Positions 19,323 through 28,299 of a stretch of DNA of 64,000 nt are shown in pieces. Under the pieces are notes generated by a model that was not told where the DNA came from, did not search any database, and was given only the letters and a program-made list of their open reading frames with translations. Source of the DNA: Sphingopyxis sp. TUF1. Lineage in GTDB: Bacteria; Pseudomonadota; Alphaproteobacteria; Sphingomonadales; Sphingomonadaceae. The position numbers and the translations under genes are program-made. Position 1 is the first letter of the stretch, and each line of letters begins with the position of its first letter. The DNA is taken from assembly GCF_036687315.1 (NCBI RefSeq), contig NZ_CP144683.1, forward strand, positions 1,930,001-1,994,000, read 5' to 3'.

Positions 19323-21101
19323 CTACCCGATATGCTTGAATATCCACCCCACGCTCACCCCGCCCGCGGGTGCGGTGCCGGTGATGACGAGCTGTTCGGT
19401 CGGATGCGGGCGGCCGTCGCCGTCGACCCACAGGCTTTGCTCGATTTCCAGCGTGCCTTCGGACGTGCGAAACTGCCACAGCGGGCCGCCGCCGATGCGC
19501 AGCAGCGCGCCCAGCCCGTCGGCGGTCAGGCTCGCCGAAATATTGCGGCCGAGGTGAAAGCGCATCGTGAAGCGCTTGTCGCCCTTGCGCCGCGTGCGCG
19601 GGGCGGGGAGCAGCATGTCCTCGCCGCGCAGCTCGCGCCCGTTGGGTGAGAGGATCAGCAGGCGGCGATGGATGAGGCCGTGGCGCCGCGCATAGCCGTC
19701 GTGGCTCATCTCCAGCCGGCTGCCCTGCGGCGTTTCGCGCCGGTCGAGCTCGACCTCGGTCACGCCCTTGCCGAGCGCGCCGCCCGGCAGGATCGCGGTC
19801 GAATTGCTGTCGCCCAGCGTCAGCGTCGAATGCGCCGCGGTGGTGCGCAGCCCGCGCGCAAGATCGGCGGGAATGGTCGCGCCGGTCAGCGCCGCGCCGC
19901 CGCAATTGACGACGATGCGCTCGTCGCCGTCGCTGAGTTCGAACGCCAGCGTCGAGGCACAGCCCGCCTCGGTCACCCGGGCAATGGGGGGAGGCGCGGC
20001 GTCGGCGAGCAGCACCGCCTTGTTCGCGACGAGCCGCTGATACCCCCAGTCGCGCGCCTGCTTGAGCGGCCGGGTACGCACGCCGCTTGCCGCGACGATC
20101 GCCTGCACATGCGCGGCCGAGGTCGCGCCGCTGCCCTGCCAGCAGCCCATGCCGCCGTCGGCGTGGAGCAGCCCAAGCAGCGCGGGCACCGCGCGCGCGA
20201 GCACCTCCTGCACAAAAGGCGGCACCTCCATCCGGCGCATCTCATAGGTTTTGGCGAGCATCGACAGCGCCATAATCGCATCGAGCTGCGCCTGCGGCGA
20301 GCGCGAGATATTGCCGCCGTCGGCATAGAAGCTGGTTTCGAGAACCTTGCGTAGCCCCGCCTCGCCGAACACCTGCCGCGGTTCGCCGCCGGGCATCAGC
20401 AGCGACGCGGCAACGATGCCGACCCACGCGACCATCTGGCCCGTGCCCGGCCGCGTCTTGTCGGCAACGCGGTCGAGGTGCCGCGCCGCGCGCGCGAGGT
20501 GGTTGAGCACCGCCGAGCGATAGACGAGGTCGCTCGACGACAGGATCAGCGGCGCATGCGCGGCCCAGAACAGGATGCGCCATCCGGTATTGTCGGCGCG
20601 CCACGCGGGTTCGCTCACCGCATCGCCATGCGTGCCGAGCCAGTGGCGCACCACGGCTTCGGCAATCGGCGCGCCATCGGCGCGGGTGCCGGTGGCGGCA
20701 AGGTCGCGCAGCCAGGCGAAGCTGTGGAGATAATCGGCAAAGGCGGGCGCGACGGTCAGCGACGCGAAATCGAGCTGGCCGAGCGGCAATTTCAGCCCGC
20801 GGTGCAGGAAATGTCCCGCACGAATTGCAGTGCCCGCGCGCATGTCGCCGGGTACCGGGTCGGCGGGCACGCCGAGCAGCTTCAGCGGAAAGCGCCCTTT
20901 CAGCCGCAGCGCGTGAAGCGGCGTGCGCCAGGTCAGGCGGGTGATCGCATTGGCCACGCGGTCGCCGAGCGACAGCCCCTTGTCGGCGGGCAGGCGGATC
21001 AGCCGCTTGCCGGGCTCGATCGTATCGTCGATCGGCGCGGCATCGTGACCGGAATCGAGCGGCGGGTCGGCGGGGGCAGTGGTCAGCGGTCTCCCCTCCA
21101 T
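19323..21101 (-). CDS. Heparinase II/III-family protein
   Basis: The 592-residue protein has an N-terminal alpha/alpha toroid (about residues 100-330; LDFASLTVAPAFADYLHSF, WRADNTGWRILFWAAHAPL). A C-terminal beta domain typical of the heparinase II/III family contains SDGDERIVVNCGG, AAHSTLTLGDSNS and HDGYARRHGLIHRR. Family members are polysaccharide lyases, but many chromosomal copies in alphaproteobacteria are of unknown role. It starts three bases after the rpe stop, so the two genes are probably co-transcribed. No signal peptide is evident. Confidence 0.85.
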   Translation of the reverse strand: MEGRPLTTAPADPPLDSGHDAAPIDDTIEPGKRLIRLPADKGLSLGDRVANAITRLTWRTPLHALRLKGRFPLKLLGVPADPVPGDMRAGTAIRAGHFLHRGLKLPLGQLDFASLTVAPAFADYLHSFAWLRDLAATGTRADGAPIAEAVVRHWLGTHGDAVSEPAWRADNTGWRILFWAAHAPLILSSSDLVYRSAVLNHLARAARHLDRVADKTRPGTGQMVAWVGIVAASLLMPGGEPRQVFGEAGLRKVLETSFYADGGNISRSPQAQLDAIMALSMLAKTYEMRRMEVPPFVQEVLARAVPALLGLLHADGGMGCWQGSGATSAAHVQAIVAASGVRTRPLKQARDWGYQRLVANKAVLLADAAPPPIARVTEAGCASTLAFELSDGDERIVVNCGGAALTGATIPADLARGLRTTAAHSTLTLGDSNSTAILPGGALGKGVTEVELDRRETPQGSRLEMSHDGYARRHGLIHRRLLILSPNGRELRGEDMLLPAPRTRRKGDKRFTMRFHLGRNISASLTADGLGALLRIGGGPLWQFRTSEGTLEIEQSLWVDGDGRPHPTEQLVITGTAPAGGVSVGWIFKHIG

Positions 21102-21104
21102 TGA

Positions 21105-21776
21105 TCAGGTCCCGCGCAGCCGCCGGATATTGTCGGCGTAAACATCTGGCCCGCCCTTGAAGGTCGCGGTCCCCGCAACGAGCACGTCGGCGCCGGCTGA
21201 TATGGCGAGCGGCGCGGTGGCCGCGTCGATCCCGCCGTCGACTTCCAGCCTGATGTCGCGGCCCGATTTGTCGATCATCTTTTTCACCGCCTCGATCTTG
21301 CGAAGCTGGCTGGAGATGAAACTCTGCCCGCCGAAACCGGGGTTGACGCTCATGATGAGGACCAGGTCGACGTCGTCGATCAGATAATCGAGCATCTTGG
21401 CGGGGGTCGCGGGGTTCAGCGACACGCCCGCCTGTTTGCCCAGCGACTTGATATGCTGGACGGTGCGGTGGATGTGCGGGCCCGCCTCGGGATGGACGGT
21501 GATGATGTCGGCGCCCGCCGCGGCAAAGGCGTCGAGGAAATGATCGACCGGCGAAATCATCAGATGGACGTCGAAGGGCAGCGCCGAATGCGGCCGCAGC
21601 GCCTTGACCACCATCGGCCCGATCGTCAGGTTGGGCACAAAATGGCCGTCCATCACGTCGATATGCACCCAGTCGGCCCCCGCGACCTCGATCGCGCGCA
21701 CTTCCTCGCCCAGCCGCGCAAAATCGGCGCTGAGGATCGACGGAGCAATGCGGACGGCAGGCGACGTGACGGACAT
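21105..21776 (-). CDS. rpe: Ribulose-phosphate 3-epimerase
   Basis: The 223-residue TIM-barrel enzyme interconverts D-ribulose 5-phosphate and D-xylulose 5-phosphate. Family motifs are complete: [45 protein letters not shown] and LEVDGGI. Metal ligands (His/Asp/His/Asp) fall in these motifs. It lies immediately upstream of the heparinase-like gene. Confidence 0.97.
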   Translation of the reverse strand: MSVTSPAVRIAPSILSADFARLGEEVRAIEVAGADWVHIDVMDGHFVPNLTIGPMVVKALRPHSALPFDVHLMISPVDHFLDAFAAAGADIITVHPEAGPHIHRTVQHIKSLGKQAGVSLNPATPAKMLDYLIDDVDLVLIMSVNPGFGGQSFISSQLRKIEAVKKMIDKSGRDIRLEVDGGIDAATAPLAISAGADVLVAGTATFKGGPDVYADNIRRLRGT

Positions 21777-21902
21777 GGACCGGCCTTAACCATCTAAGGA
21801 GTCGGGGGCAAGCGGGGGCAGGGGGGCGGCTGTGGAAAAGCGGGTGGGGGCTGTGGTGTTAGGAGGGGAAGGTCTGATTGCGACCGATTGCAGCCAAAAG
21901 CT

Positions 21903-22035
21903 CCTCCCTGTGGCGAAGCCATGGGGAGGTGGCAGCGCGAAGCGCTGACGGAGGGGCTATGGCGCAACCGTCGCAGCCCCTCCACCACTCGCTTCGCGAG
22001 CGGTCCCCCTCCCCATCGCTTCGCGACAGGGAGGA
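21903..22035. repeat. Large inverted repeat, CCTCCC...GGGAGG family, copy 2
   Basis: It begins CCTCCCTGTGGCGAAGCCAT and ends CGACAGGGAGGAT, with the same nested internal blocks as 19183-19318. It lies in the 298-bp gap between rpe and the NadR-like gene, which otherwise shows no gene. The flank GGATTTAGCGGCAGCTT is shared in similar form with the copy at 31603. Confidence 0.9.
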
Positions 22036-22074
22036 TTTAGCGGCAGCTTCCCACCCCAAAGCGGTCACCAACGC

Positions 22075-22593
22075 TTACATCAAACCCGCCGCCTCGATCG
22101 CCGAAATCGCATTGTCGATCCGGGCGTCTCCTTCGCCCTCGATCCACGCCCACGGGAGCTGCCGCCGGTCGAGCTCGCCGATCGCAACGTCCATGAACTG
22201 GTGCCGCGCGAGGTCGCTGCCGAACAGGCGGGTGCCGTCTTCCTGCCAGGGCAGGTCCATCGCGGGGACAAGATACAGGTCGGCGACCCCGGTCCACGCG
22301 TCGATTTCGGGCAGGCGGCGCCCCAGCAGCATGATCGCCCACGCCTGCGTCATCAGCGGGTCGGTGTCGGATACCAGCCAGTCGGGCCGCTCGGCCAGCG
22401 CCGCGGCGGTCGCGGCGCGGTGGCCGTCGAAAATGGCGAGCAGATCGACCGCGTCGAATTCGGTGCCGTGCGCTTCGGCATAGGTGCGCCCATATTCGGG
22501 AACGACCAGCCCGCCGAGCCGCAGCGCAAGCCGCGGGGCGAGCGTCGACTTGCCCGTGCTTTCGGCGCCGTGCAGGCAAATGTGCCGGGTCAT
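22075..22593 (-). CDS. NadR/Ttd14-like P-loop ATPase
   Basis: The 172-residue protein has Walker A GAESTGKST at residues 9-17, then VPEYGRTYAE, a segment characteristic of the NadR nicotinamide-riboside kinase domain, and VSDTDPLMTQAWA. It probably phosphorylates nicotinamide riboside entering through the adjacent PnuC transporter, making NMN. It lacks the NMN-adenylyltransferase and HTH parts of full-length NadR. Its start overlaps the pnuC stop by four bases. Confidence 0.85.
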   Translation of the reverse strand: MTRHICLHGAESTGKSTLAPRLALRLGGLVVPEYGRTYAEAHGTEFDAVDLLAIFDGHRAATAAALAERPDWLVSDTDPLMTQAWAIMLLGRRLPEIDAWTGVADLYLVPAMDLPWQEDGTRLFGSDLARHQFMDVAIGELDRRQLPWAWIEGEGDARIDNAISAIEAAGLM

Positions 22594-23159
22594 AATGCGA
22601 GGGGTCCCGTCGCGGCGGCGCGGCGCCACTGGATCAACCCGTCGATCGACAGGCCGAGCAGCACGACATAGACCGCGCTGGTCGCATAAAGCCCGCGCGA
22701 CGCGAAGAGCGGTATCGCGATCAGGTCGACGAGGATCCACAGATACCAGCTTTCGACGCGGCGCCGCGCGAGCAGCCATTGCGCGGTGACGCTCATCATC
22801 GCTATCGCGCCGTCGATCCATGGTGCCACGGCGTCGGTGTGGCGATCCATCGCATAGCTCCACCCCGCCCACGCGGCGAGCGTGCCGAGCCCCCAGCCCC
22901 AGCGCGCGCGGCGGCTCATCCAGCCGACAGGCACGCCACCGTCAGTCCGTGCGCGCGTCCACGCGGCCCAGCCATAAAGGTTGAGCGCGAAGAAAAAGCC
23001 CTGGAGCAGCATGTCGCTGTACAGCTTGGCCTCGAAGAAGACGAAGGCATAAAGCGTCACCGCGACGAGCGCGAAGGGGTAGTTCCAGACGCTGCGCAGA
23101 GCGACGAGCGCGACATTGGTGAGCACGGAGGCGGCGGCGATCCACTCGACGGCGTTCAT
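22590..23159 (-). CDS. pnuC: Nicotinamide riboside transporter
   Basis: The 189-residue membrane protein has about seven helices. It has PnuC-family features: WNYPFALVAVTLYAFVFFEA, LQGFFFALNLYGWAAW and the tryptophan-rich ESWYLWILVDLIAIPLF. It imports nicotinamide riboside, which the neighbouring NadR-like kinase would trap. It overlaps crtB upstream and the kinase gene downstream by four bases each, so the three are translationally coupled. Confidence 0.92.
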   Translation of the reverse strand: MNAVEWIAAASVLTNVALVALRSVWNYPFALVAVTLYAFVFFEAKLYSDMLLQGFFFALNLYGWAAWTRARTDGGVPVGWMSRRARWGWGLGTLAAWAGWSYAMDRHTDAVAPWIDGAIAMMSVTAQWLLARRRVESWYLWILVDLIAIPLFASRGLYATSAVYVVLLGLSIDGLIQWRRAAATGPLAL

Positions 23160-24139
23160 GCGCCTCGGCGCTCCCCGTCCGCGCGTGCGCCTTCCTGCCG
23201 CGGCCGCGTCCACAGCCCGTCGCGGCTGATCCGCCGCTGCAGCGGGCGGCGCAGCACCGACCAGCCGGCGCGCGCGACCCAGCCGAGCTTGGCGGCGAGC
23301 GAACTGGCGGCGCGGTGATCCCAAGCATGGTCGCCGCGGCGCCGCACCTCGCGCGCGATGTCGCCATAGATGCCCGCGGCGGCGAGGACCGCCCAGCGGC
23401 TGCGTGGCGGCAGTTTGCGAGCGCCCCAGCGCGCCGATGCTTCATATTCCTCGGCCATTTCGGCCAGCCATTTTGCCATCACCGACAGGCGCGGGCGAAA
23501 GGCGGGATGCATATGCTGCCCGGGGGGAATGTCGAGCTCGACCATCCATTCGACGGGCAGGTAACAGCGGTCGGCCGCGGCATCCTCGGCCACGTCACGC
23601 GCGATATTGGCGAGCTGGAAGGCGATGCCAAGGTCCGATGCGCGGTCGAGCGTGCGCTCGTCGTCGGGATCGATGCCCATCACCAGCGCCATCGCGACGC
23701 CGACTGCGCCCGCGACATGGTAGCAATAGCGCAGCAGGTCGTCCTCGCTGCGCGGGCGCCAGTCCTGCGCATCGAGTTCAAACCCCGCGACGATGTCGTC
23801 GATCACCGCGCGCGGGATCGCCACCTCGGTGAGCAGGAAACCCAGCGCGTCGAACGCCGGTTCGCCCGTCGGCTCGCTCGCAAAGGCCTTGTCGGTCAGC
23901 GCCCGGATGCGCGCGACGGCGGCGGCGGGATCGTGCCCCGGTCGCATCGTGCCGCCATGATCCTGCCCGTCGGTCAGATCGTCGGCGGCGCGGCACCAGG
24001 CGTAGAGCAGCCAGACGCGCTCGCGCGTTTTTCGATCGAACAACTGGCTTGCGAGCGCAAAACTTCTCGATCCGCGCGCGATGCTGTCGTGCGCGAAACC
24101 GTGGAGGGCGTCGGCGTCATAGGCCCCCTCCGCAGTCAT
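23156..24139 (-). CDS. crtB: Phytoene synthase
   Basis: The 327-residue enzyme condenses two geranylgeranyl diphosphates to phytoene, the first carotenoid step. The first Asp-rich region is present as LLYAWCRAADDLTD and the second as IAFQLANIARDVAED, with RCYLPVEWM following. SRSFALASQLFD is the family's N-terminal motif. It is unusual in being sandwiched between a LOG-family gene and pnuC rather than beside crtI, which lies 700 bp upstream beyond a repeat. Confidence 0.95.
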   Translation of the reverse strand: MTAEGAYDADALHGFAHDSIARGSRSFALASQLFDRKTRERVWLLYAWCRAADDLTDGQDHGGTMRPGHDPAAAVARIRALTDKAFASEPTGEPAFDALGFLLTEVAIPRAVIDDIVAGFELDAQDWRPRSEDDLLRYCYHVAGAVGVAMALVMGIDPDDERTLDRASDLGIAFQLANIARDVAEDAAADRCYLPVEWMVELDIPPGQHMHPAFRPRLSVMAKWLAEMAEEYEASARWGARKLPPRSRWAVLAAAGIYGDIAREVRRRGDHAWDHRAASSLAAKLGWVARAGWSVLRRPLQRRISRDGLWTRPRQEGARADGERRGA

Positions 24140-24720
24140 CAGAGATTTTCGGCCTTCATCGCGAAAATCGTCTGGTGCGGTTCGTAGGCCGCCATCTTGT
24201 CGAGCAGTTCGTCGAGTCCGGCATCGACGATCATGATCCCCGCGTGCGCCGGGCGGATGAAGCCGACGTCGATCATCCGGCGATTGAAGGCGATCAGGTC
24301 GTTAAAGAAACCCGCGGCGTTGAGCAGCCCGACGGGCTTGGTGTGATAGCCGAGCTGCGCCCAGCTGATCGCCTCCCACAGCTCGTCCATCGTCCCGACG
24401 CCGCCGGGGATCGTCAGGAACCCGTCCGACAGGTCGGTGAACATCTTCTTGCGCTCGTGCATCCCGCTCACGACGTGCAGTTCGGTGCAGCCGCGATGCG
24501 CGACCTCGGCGCCGACAAGCGCTTCGGGGATGATGCCTATCACTTCGCCGCCCGCCTCAAGCGCGCTGTCGGCGACCGCGCCCATCAGCCCCAGCCGCCC
24601 GCCGCCGTAGACAACACCGATCCCGCGGCTCGCGAGCGTGCGGCCCACATGGCGCGCGGTTTCGATATAGATGGGATCGTCGGGAGTGGCGGACCCGCAA
24701 TAGACGGCGAGGCGTTTCAT
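24139..24720 (-). CDS. LOG-family protein (cytokinin riboside phosphoribohydrolase-like)
   Basis: The 193-residue Rossmann-fold protein has VYCGSATPDDP, VYGGGRLGLMG and the family motif PGGVGTMDELWE. LOG proteins hydrolyse the N-glycosidic bond of nucleoside 5'-monophosphates. The ATG before KRLAVYCGS was chosen from family alignment. Its TGA shares one base with the crtB ATG, tying a nucleotide hydrolase to carotenoid and NAD-precursor genes in one transcript. Confidence 0.92.
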   Translation of the reverse strand: MKRLAVYCGSATPDDPIYIETARHVGRTLASRGIGVVYGGGRLGLMGAVADSALEAGGEVIGIIPEALVGAEVAHRGCTELHVVSGMHERKKMFTDLSDGFLTIPGGVGTMDELWEAISWAQLGYHTKPVGLLNAAGFFNDLIAFNRRMIDVGFIRPAHAGIMIVDAGLDELLDKMAAYEPHQTIFAMKAENL

Positions 24721-24748
24721 CGTTTGATGGCTTTCACAAATTTCCATT

Positions 24749-24822
24749 TGGGCTGAGCTCGTCGAAGCCCCGTCCTTCTCTTGCCGCCTTTGAAGGAAGA
24801 ACGGCCCTTCGACAAGCTCAGG
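24749..24822. repeat. Inverted repeat with GGGCTGAGCTCGTCGAAGCCC / CCCTTCGACAAGCTCAGGG arms
   Basis: The arms GGCTGAGCTCGTCGAAG and CTTCGACAAGCTCAGG are imperfect complements. Inner arms CGTCCTTC and GAAGGA also pair. It separates crtI from the LOG-crtB transcript and is 15 bp from the crtI stop codon, so it may end or weaken read-through. Confidence 0.75.
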
Positions 24823-24837
24823 GTAAACGGAGTCGTG

Positions 24838-26313
24838 TCATTCAAGCATGAGCGCAGCAGTCGCCTTGGCGCTGCCGACGACACCGGGAATACCCGCGCC
24901 CGGATGCGTGCCTGCGCCGACGAAGTAAAGATTGGAAATCACATCGTCGCGGTTGTGCGCGCGGAAATAGGCCGATTGCCACAGCACGGGTTCCAGGCTG
25001 AAGGCGCTGCCGAGATGTGCGCTGAGGTCGCGGCCAAAATCGGCGGGGGTGTAGTGAAAGCGGGTGACGAGATTGGCGCGCAGATCGGGGGCGACGCGCC
25101 GCTCGACCTCGTCGATGATCGCGTCGGCGAAGCGCGCGCCGAAGTCACCGTCCCAGTCGGCCTTTGCCTTGCCAAGATGCGCGACGGGGGCGAGCGCATA
25201 AAAGGTCGAATGCCCGGGCGGTGCCATGCCGGGATCGGTGATGCTCGGATGATGGAGGTAGAGCGAGAAATCGTCGGGCACGACGCCATTCTTGTAGATG
25301 TCGGCGAGCAACCCCTGATACCGCGGACCGAACAAGATGCTGTGGTGCGCGACGTCGGGATATGCGCCCTTCGCGCCGAAATGGACGACGAACAGCGACG
25401 GCGACCAGCGTTTGCGCGCCAAGCTGCGCGCAGCTTTGGGTCCACGCGGATGATCGGCGAGCAGGTCGTGGTAGCTGTGCATCAGGTCGCCGTTGCACGC
25501 GATCATGTCGGCATCGCCGCGCCAGCCGCTCGCGGTGGTGACTCCGGTGGCGCGGTTGCCTGCGGTGTGGATTGCAGTCACCGCATCGCCGAGGCGCAGT
25601 GTGCCGCCCAGTCGTTCGAACAGCTGCACGAGCCCGGCGACGAGCCGGTTGGTCCCGCCGCGGGCGAACCAGACGCCGCCGTCCTTTTCGATTGTGTGGA
25701 TCAGCGCATAGATGGCGCTCGTCGTCATCGGATTGCCGCCGACGAGCAGAGTATGGAACGACAGCGCCTGCCGCAGCCGTTCGTCGCGAACATAGGAGGA
25801 CACGATCGAATAAACGCTGCGCCAGGCCTGATATTTCATCAGCGCGGGGGCGGCCTTGATCATCGTCGAAAAGTCGAGGAAGGCCGTCGCGCCGAGCTTC
25901 ACATAGCCCTGTTCGTAAACGCCCTTCGAATAGTCGAGAAAGCGTTCATAACCCGCGACATCCTCGGGATTCAGCCGCGCGATCTCGGCGTGGAGCGCGG
26001 CCTCGTCGTTCGAATAGTCGAAATTGGTGCCATCGGGCCAGTTCAGTCGGTAAAAGGGGCTGACGGGCATCAGGTCGACGTCGGCGGCCATATCCCATCC
26101 GCTCAGCGCCCATAGTTCGGACAGGCACGGCGGATCGGTAATGACGGTTGGCCCGGCGTCGAAGGTGAAGCCGTCGCGCACCCAATGATAGGCGCGCCCG
26201 CCCGGCTTGTCGCGCGCCTCGACGATCGTTGTCGCAACGCCCGCCGACTGGAGCCGGACCGCAAGCGCGAGGCCACCAAAGCCGGCGCCGATGACGATGG
26301 CGCGGCGGCTCAT
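24838..26313 (-). CDS. crtI: Phytoene desaturase
   Basis: The 491-residue FAD enzyme introduces four double bonds into phytoene to give lycopene. The N-terminal dinucleotide motif is IVIGAGFGGLALAVRLQ, followed by KPGGRAY and GFTFDAGPTVIT. The C-terminal FAD signature is YFVGAGTHPGAGIPGVVGSA. Length and motifs match bacterial CrtI. Its start overlaps the crtY stop by four bases. Confidence 0.96.
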   Translation of the reverse strand: MSRRAIVIGAGFGGLALAVRLQSAGVATTIVEARDKPGGRAYHWVRDGFTFDAGPTVITDPPCLSELWALSGWDMAADVDLMPVSPFYRLNWPDGTNFDYSNDEAALHAEIARLNPEDVAGYERFLDYSKGVYEQGYVKLGATAFLDFSTMIKAAPALMKYQAWRSVYSIVSSYVRDERLRQALSFHTLLVGGNPMTTSAIYALIHTIEKDGGVWFARGGTNRLVAGLVQLFERLGGTLRLGDAVTAIHTAGNRATGVTTASGWRGDADMIACNGDLMHSYHDLLADHPRGPKAARSLARKRWSPSLFVVHFGAKGAYPDVAHHSILFGPRYQGLLADIYKNGVVPDDFSLYLHHPSITDPGMAPPGHSTFYALAPVAHLGKAKADWDGDFGARFADAIIDEVERRVAPDLRANLVTRFHYTPADFGRDLSAHLGSAFSLEPVLWQSAYFRAHNRDDVISNLYFVGAGTHPGAGIPGVVGSAKATAALMLE

Positions 26314-27464
26314 CGCCAGTCGAGCCTGGCGAGCGCTGCGAGCGCGCGACCGACAGGGACGGGCGGCCTTCCCGCGAGCAGGCGCAATCTGTCCGCCGCC
26401 GTCGAGCGGCCGGCATAGAAGCGCGCGATGAGCCGCGGCGAGAGGCGATAGAAACGCTCGAAAATGCGGTAGCGCGCCTCGGGATCGGCGGCGCGGAACA
26501 GCATCGCGTCAAGCATCCGGTAAAAGCGCTGGCGGTGCCACGACGCTGCGGCGCGCGCGCGAAGCCGGTCGGGCAGGTCGGCGCGGCTGACCAGCGCGGG
26601 CAGCGCCGCGGCGGTGCGCACCGCGTGCGGCAGCGAGTAGCCCGTCGTTGCGTGGAACATCCCGGCGCGCGCACCGATTCGCGCAGTGCGGTCCGAGGCC
26701 GGCCACAGCCGGTCGAAATCGCCCGCGATCACCACTGGCAACACTCCACTCTCCTCGCGCGTCGTGGCGGTCACCTGCCAACCCTGTGCCGCGGCATAGG
26801 CCGCGATCCGTTCGCGCACCACCGCCTCGTCGAGTTCGGCGTCGTTGCTGTAATAAGTGTCCTCGACGAACAGGGTCTGGGCGTCGAAGGGAAGGAGATA
26901 GACAAAGCGATAGCCGTCCAGCTGCTCGACCGTCGCATCCATGACGACCGGATGCTGAATGCCGTGCCCGCCCGCAATCGTCAGCGCCTGTCCGACGAAT
27001 TTCTGCCAGCCGCAATCGAGCGTCGGAAAGCGGCCCGCGCCGCGCGCGTCGATGACATGCTTCGCCGACAGCCGCCCGCCACGCGCCAGCAGCAGATGGT
27101 CCGGTGCGACATGCTTCGCGCGATCCGCGATGACATGCCCGTTGGGCAACGTCGCCGCGACCGCTTCGGCAAGCGCCTCGCCGGTGATGCTTTTGTACCC
27201 CATGTCCAGCGTCCGGCCGTGCTCGGGAAAACGCACGTCGTAGCGCGGCCAGTGATAACGGACGAGCGGTGCGACCAGCCAGCGGTCCTTTTTGGCGATG
27301 TCGCTGTCGAAAAAGGACCAGATATGATTGCCGCCGACCGGCCCCGGTTCGACCAGCCGTATGTCGAGATCGGGGCGCTTCGTCGCCAGTGCGAGCGCGG
27401 CCAGCCCGCCGGCCAGCCCGCCGCCGACGATCGCAATGTCGCATTTATCAAAATTCGGCCCCAT
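26310..27464 (-). CDS. crtY: Lycopene beta-cyclase
   Basis: The 384-residue flavoprotein cyclises lycopene to beta-carotene. Its N-terminal motif is DIAIVGGGLAGGLAALAL, followed by GGNHIWSFFDSDI, a CrtY-type signature. It also has DGYRFVYLLPFDAQTLFVEDTYYS and ATTGYSLPHAVRTAA. It is first in a crtY-crtI transcript, with the two genes overlapping by four bases, and is divergent from a hydroxylase gene across 73 bp. Confidence 0.95.
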   Translation of the reverse strand: MGPNFDKCDIAIVGGGLAGGLAALALATKRPDLDIRLVEPGPVGGNHIWSFFDSDIAKKDRWLVAPLVRYHWPRYDVRFPEHGRTLDMGYKSITGEALAEAVAATLPNGHVIADRAKHVAPDHLLLARGGRLSAKHVIDARGAGRFPTLDCGWQKFVGQALTIAGGHGIQHPVVMDATVEQLDGYRFVYLLPFDAQTLFVEDTYYSNDAELDEAVVRERIAAYAAAQGWQVTATTREESGVLPVVIAGDFDRLWPASDRTARIGARAGMFHATTGYSLPHAVRTAAALPALVSRADLPDRLRARAAASWHRQRFYRMLDAMLFRAADPEARYRIFERFYRLSPRLIARFYAGRSTAADRLRLLAGRPPVPVGRALAALARLDWR

Positions 27465-27537
27465 GACTTCGCCCTAGCCGCGCTTCGCGCCGATGCAAAG
27501 CCATTGCAACGCGGCGCCGAACGGCTAGCCTTTGCCG

Positions 27538-28299
27538 ATGACCGGTTGGGCGATCCTTTTTTCCGCGCTTGCGATGACCGTAATCGTCGGTGTTCGCTAT
27601 CTTGTCACCAGCGGCGCTTTCGCGCTGGCAACACGCTTGCGTCACCCCGGTCTCTACCGCGGACTCGAACCGCAGATGCGCCGCGAGATCGGCTGGAGCC
27701 TTGCCAGCGCCGCCATTTATGGCGTTCCCGCTGGCGTCGTCGCCTGGGGGTGGCAGGCGCATGGCTGGACGCGCATCTATACCGATGTGGGCGCCTTTCC
27801 GCTCTGGTATCTGCCCGTCAGCCTGCTCCTCTACCTCTTGCTCCACGATACATGGTTTTACTGGACGCACCGCTGGATGCACCGCCCGCGCCTGTTTCGC
27901 CTCGCGCACGCCGTCCATCATGCCAGCCGCCCGCCGACCGCGTGGGCGGCGATGAGTTTCCACCCGATCGAGGCGGTCACCGGCGCGATCGTCATTCCTG
28001 CGCTGGTCTTTGTCATTCCCATTCATGTCGCGGTGCTGGGGCTCGTTCTGGCGATCATGACGATCATGGGGGTCGGCAATCATATGGGGTGGGAGATGTT
28101 TCCCCGCGCGCTTGTTCATGGACCAGCAGGGCGCTGGCTGATAACCGCGACGCATCACCAGGCGCATCATGCAGCCTACCGGGGAAATTATGGACTCTAT
28201 TTCCGCTTTTGGGATCGCGCGTGCGGCACGGACATCGGGCTTGGCCGCTTTGATCCTGTGCACTCTCGCGGCGAACGCCCCGCTGCCGCCGACGGTTGA
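27538..28299 (+). CDS. Sterol-desaturase/fatty-acid-hydroxylase family membrane oxygenase, probable carotenoid hydroxylase
   Basis: The 253-residue membrane protein has four to five helices and three His clusters of the di-iron hydroxylase superfamily: HDTWFYWTHRWMH, HAVHHASRP and THHQAHH. It is longer than CrtZ (about 160-175 residues) and its first motif is of the sterol-desaturase type. Its position next to crtY suggests beta-ring hydroxylation of carotenoids, for example the CrtG-type 2-position reaction, but this is inference. ATG 27538 is preferred; a TTG six bases upstream is also open. The 3' end overlaps the next gene by 110 bp. Confidence 0.8.
   Translation: MTGWAILFSALAMTVIVGVRYLVTSGAFALATRLRHPGLYRGLEPQMRREIGWSLASAAIYGVPAGVVAWGWQAHGWTRIYTDVGAFPLWYLPVSLLLYLLLHDTWFYWTHRWMHRPRLFRLAHAVHHASRPPTAWAAMSFHPIEAVTGAIVIPALVFVIPIHVAVLGLVLAIMTIMGVGNHMGWEMFPRALVHGPAGRWLITATHHQAHHAAYRGNYGLYFRFWDRACGTDIGLGRFDPVHSRGERPAAADG

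Noticed and set aside
27474..27528. CTAGCCG/CGGCTAG inverted repeat between crtY and the hydroxylase
   Set aside because: Only 7 bp per arm with 41 bp between; can occur by chance in this base composition.
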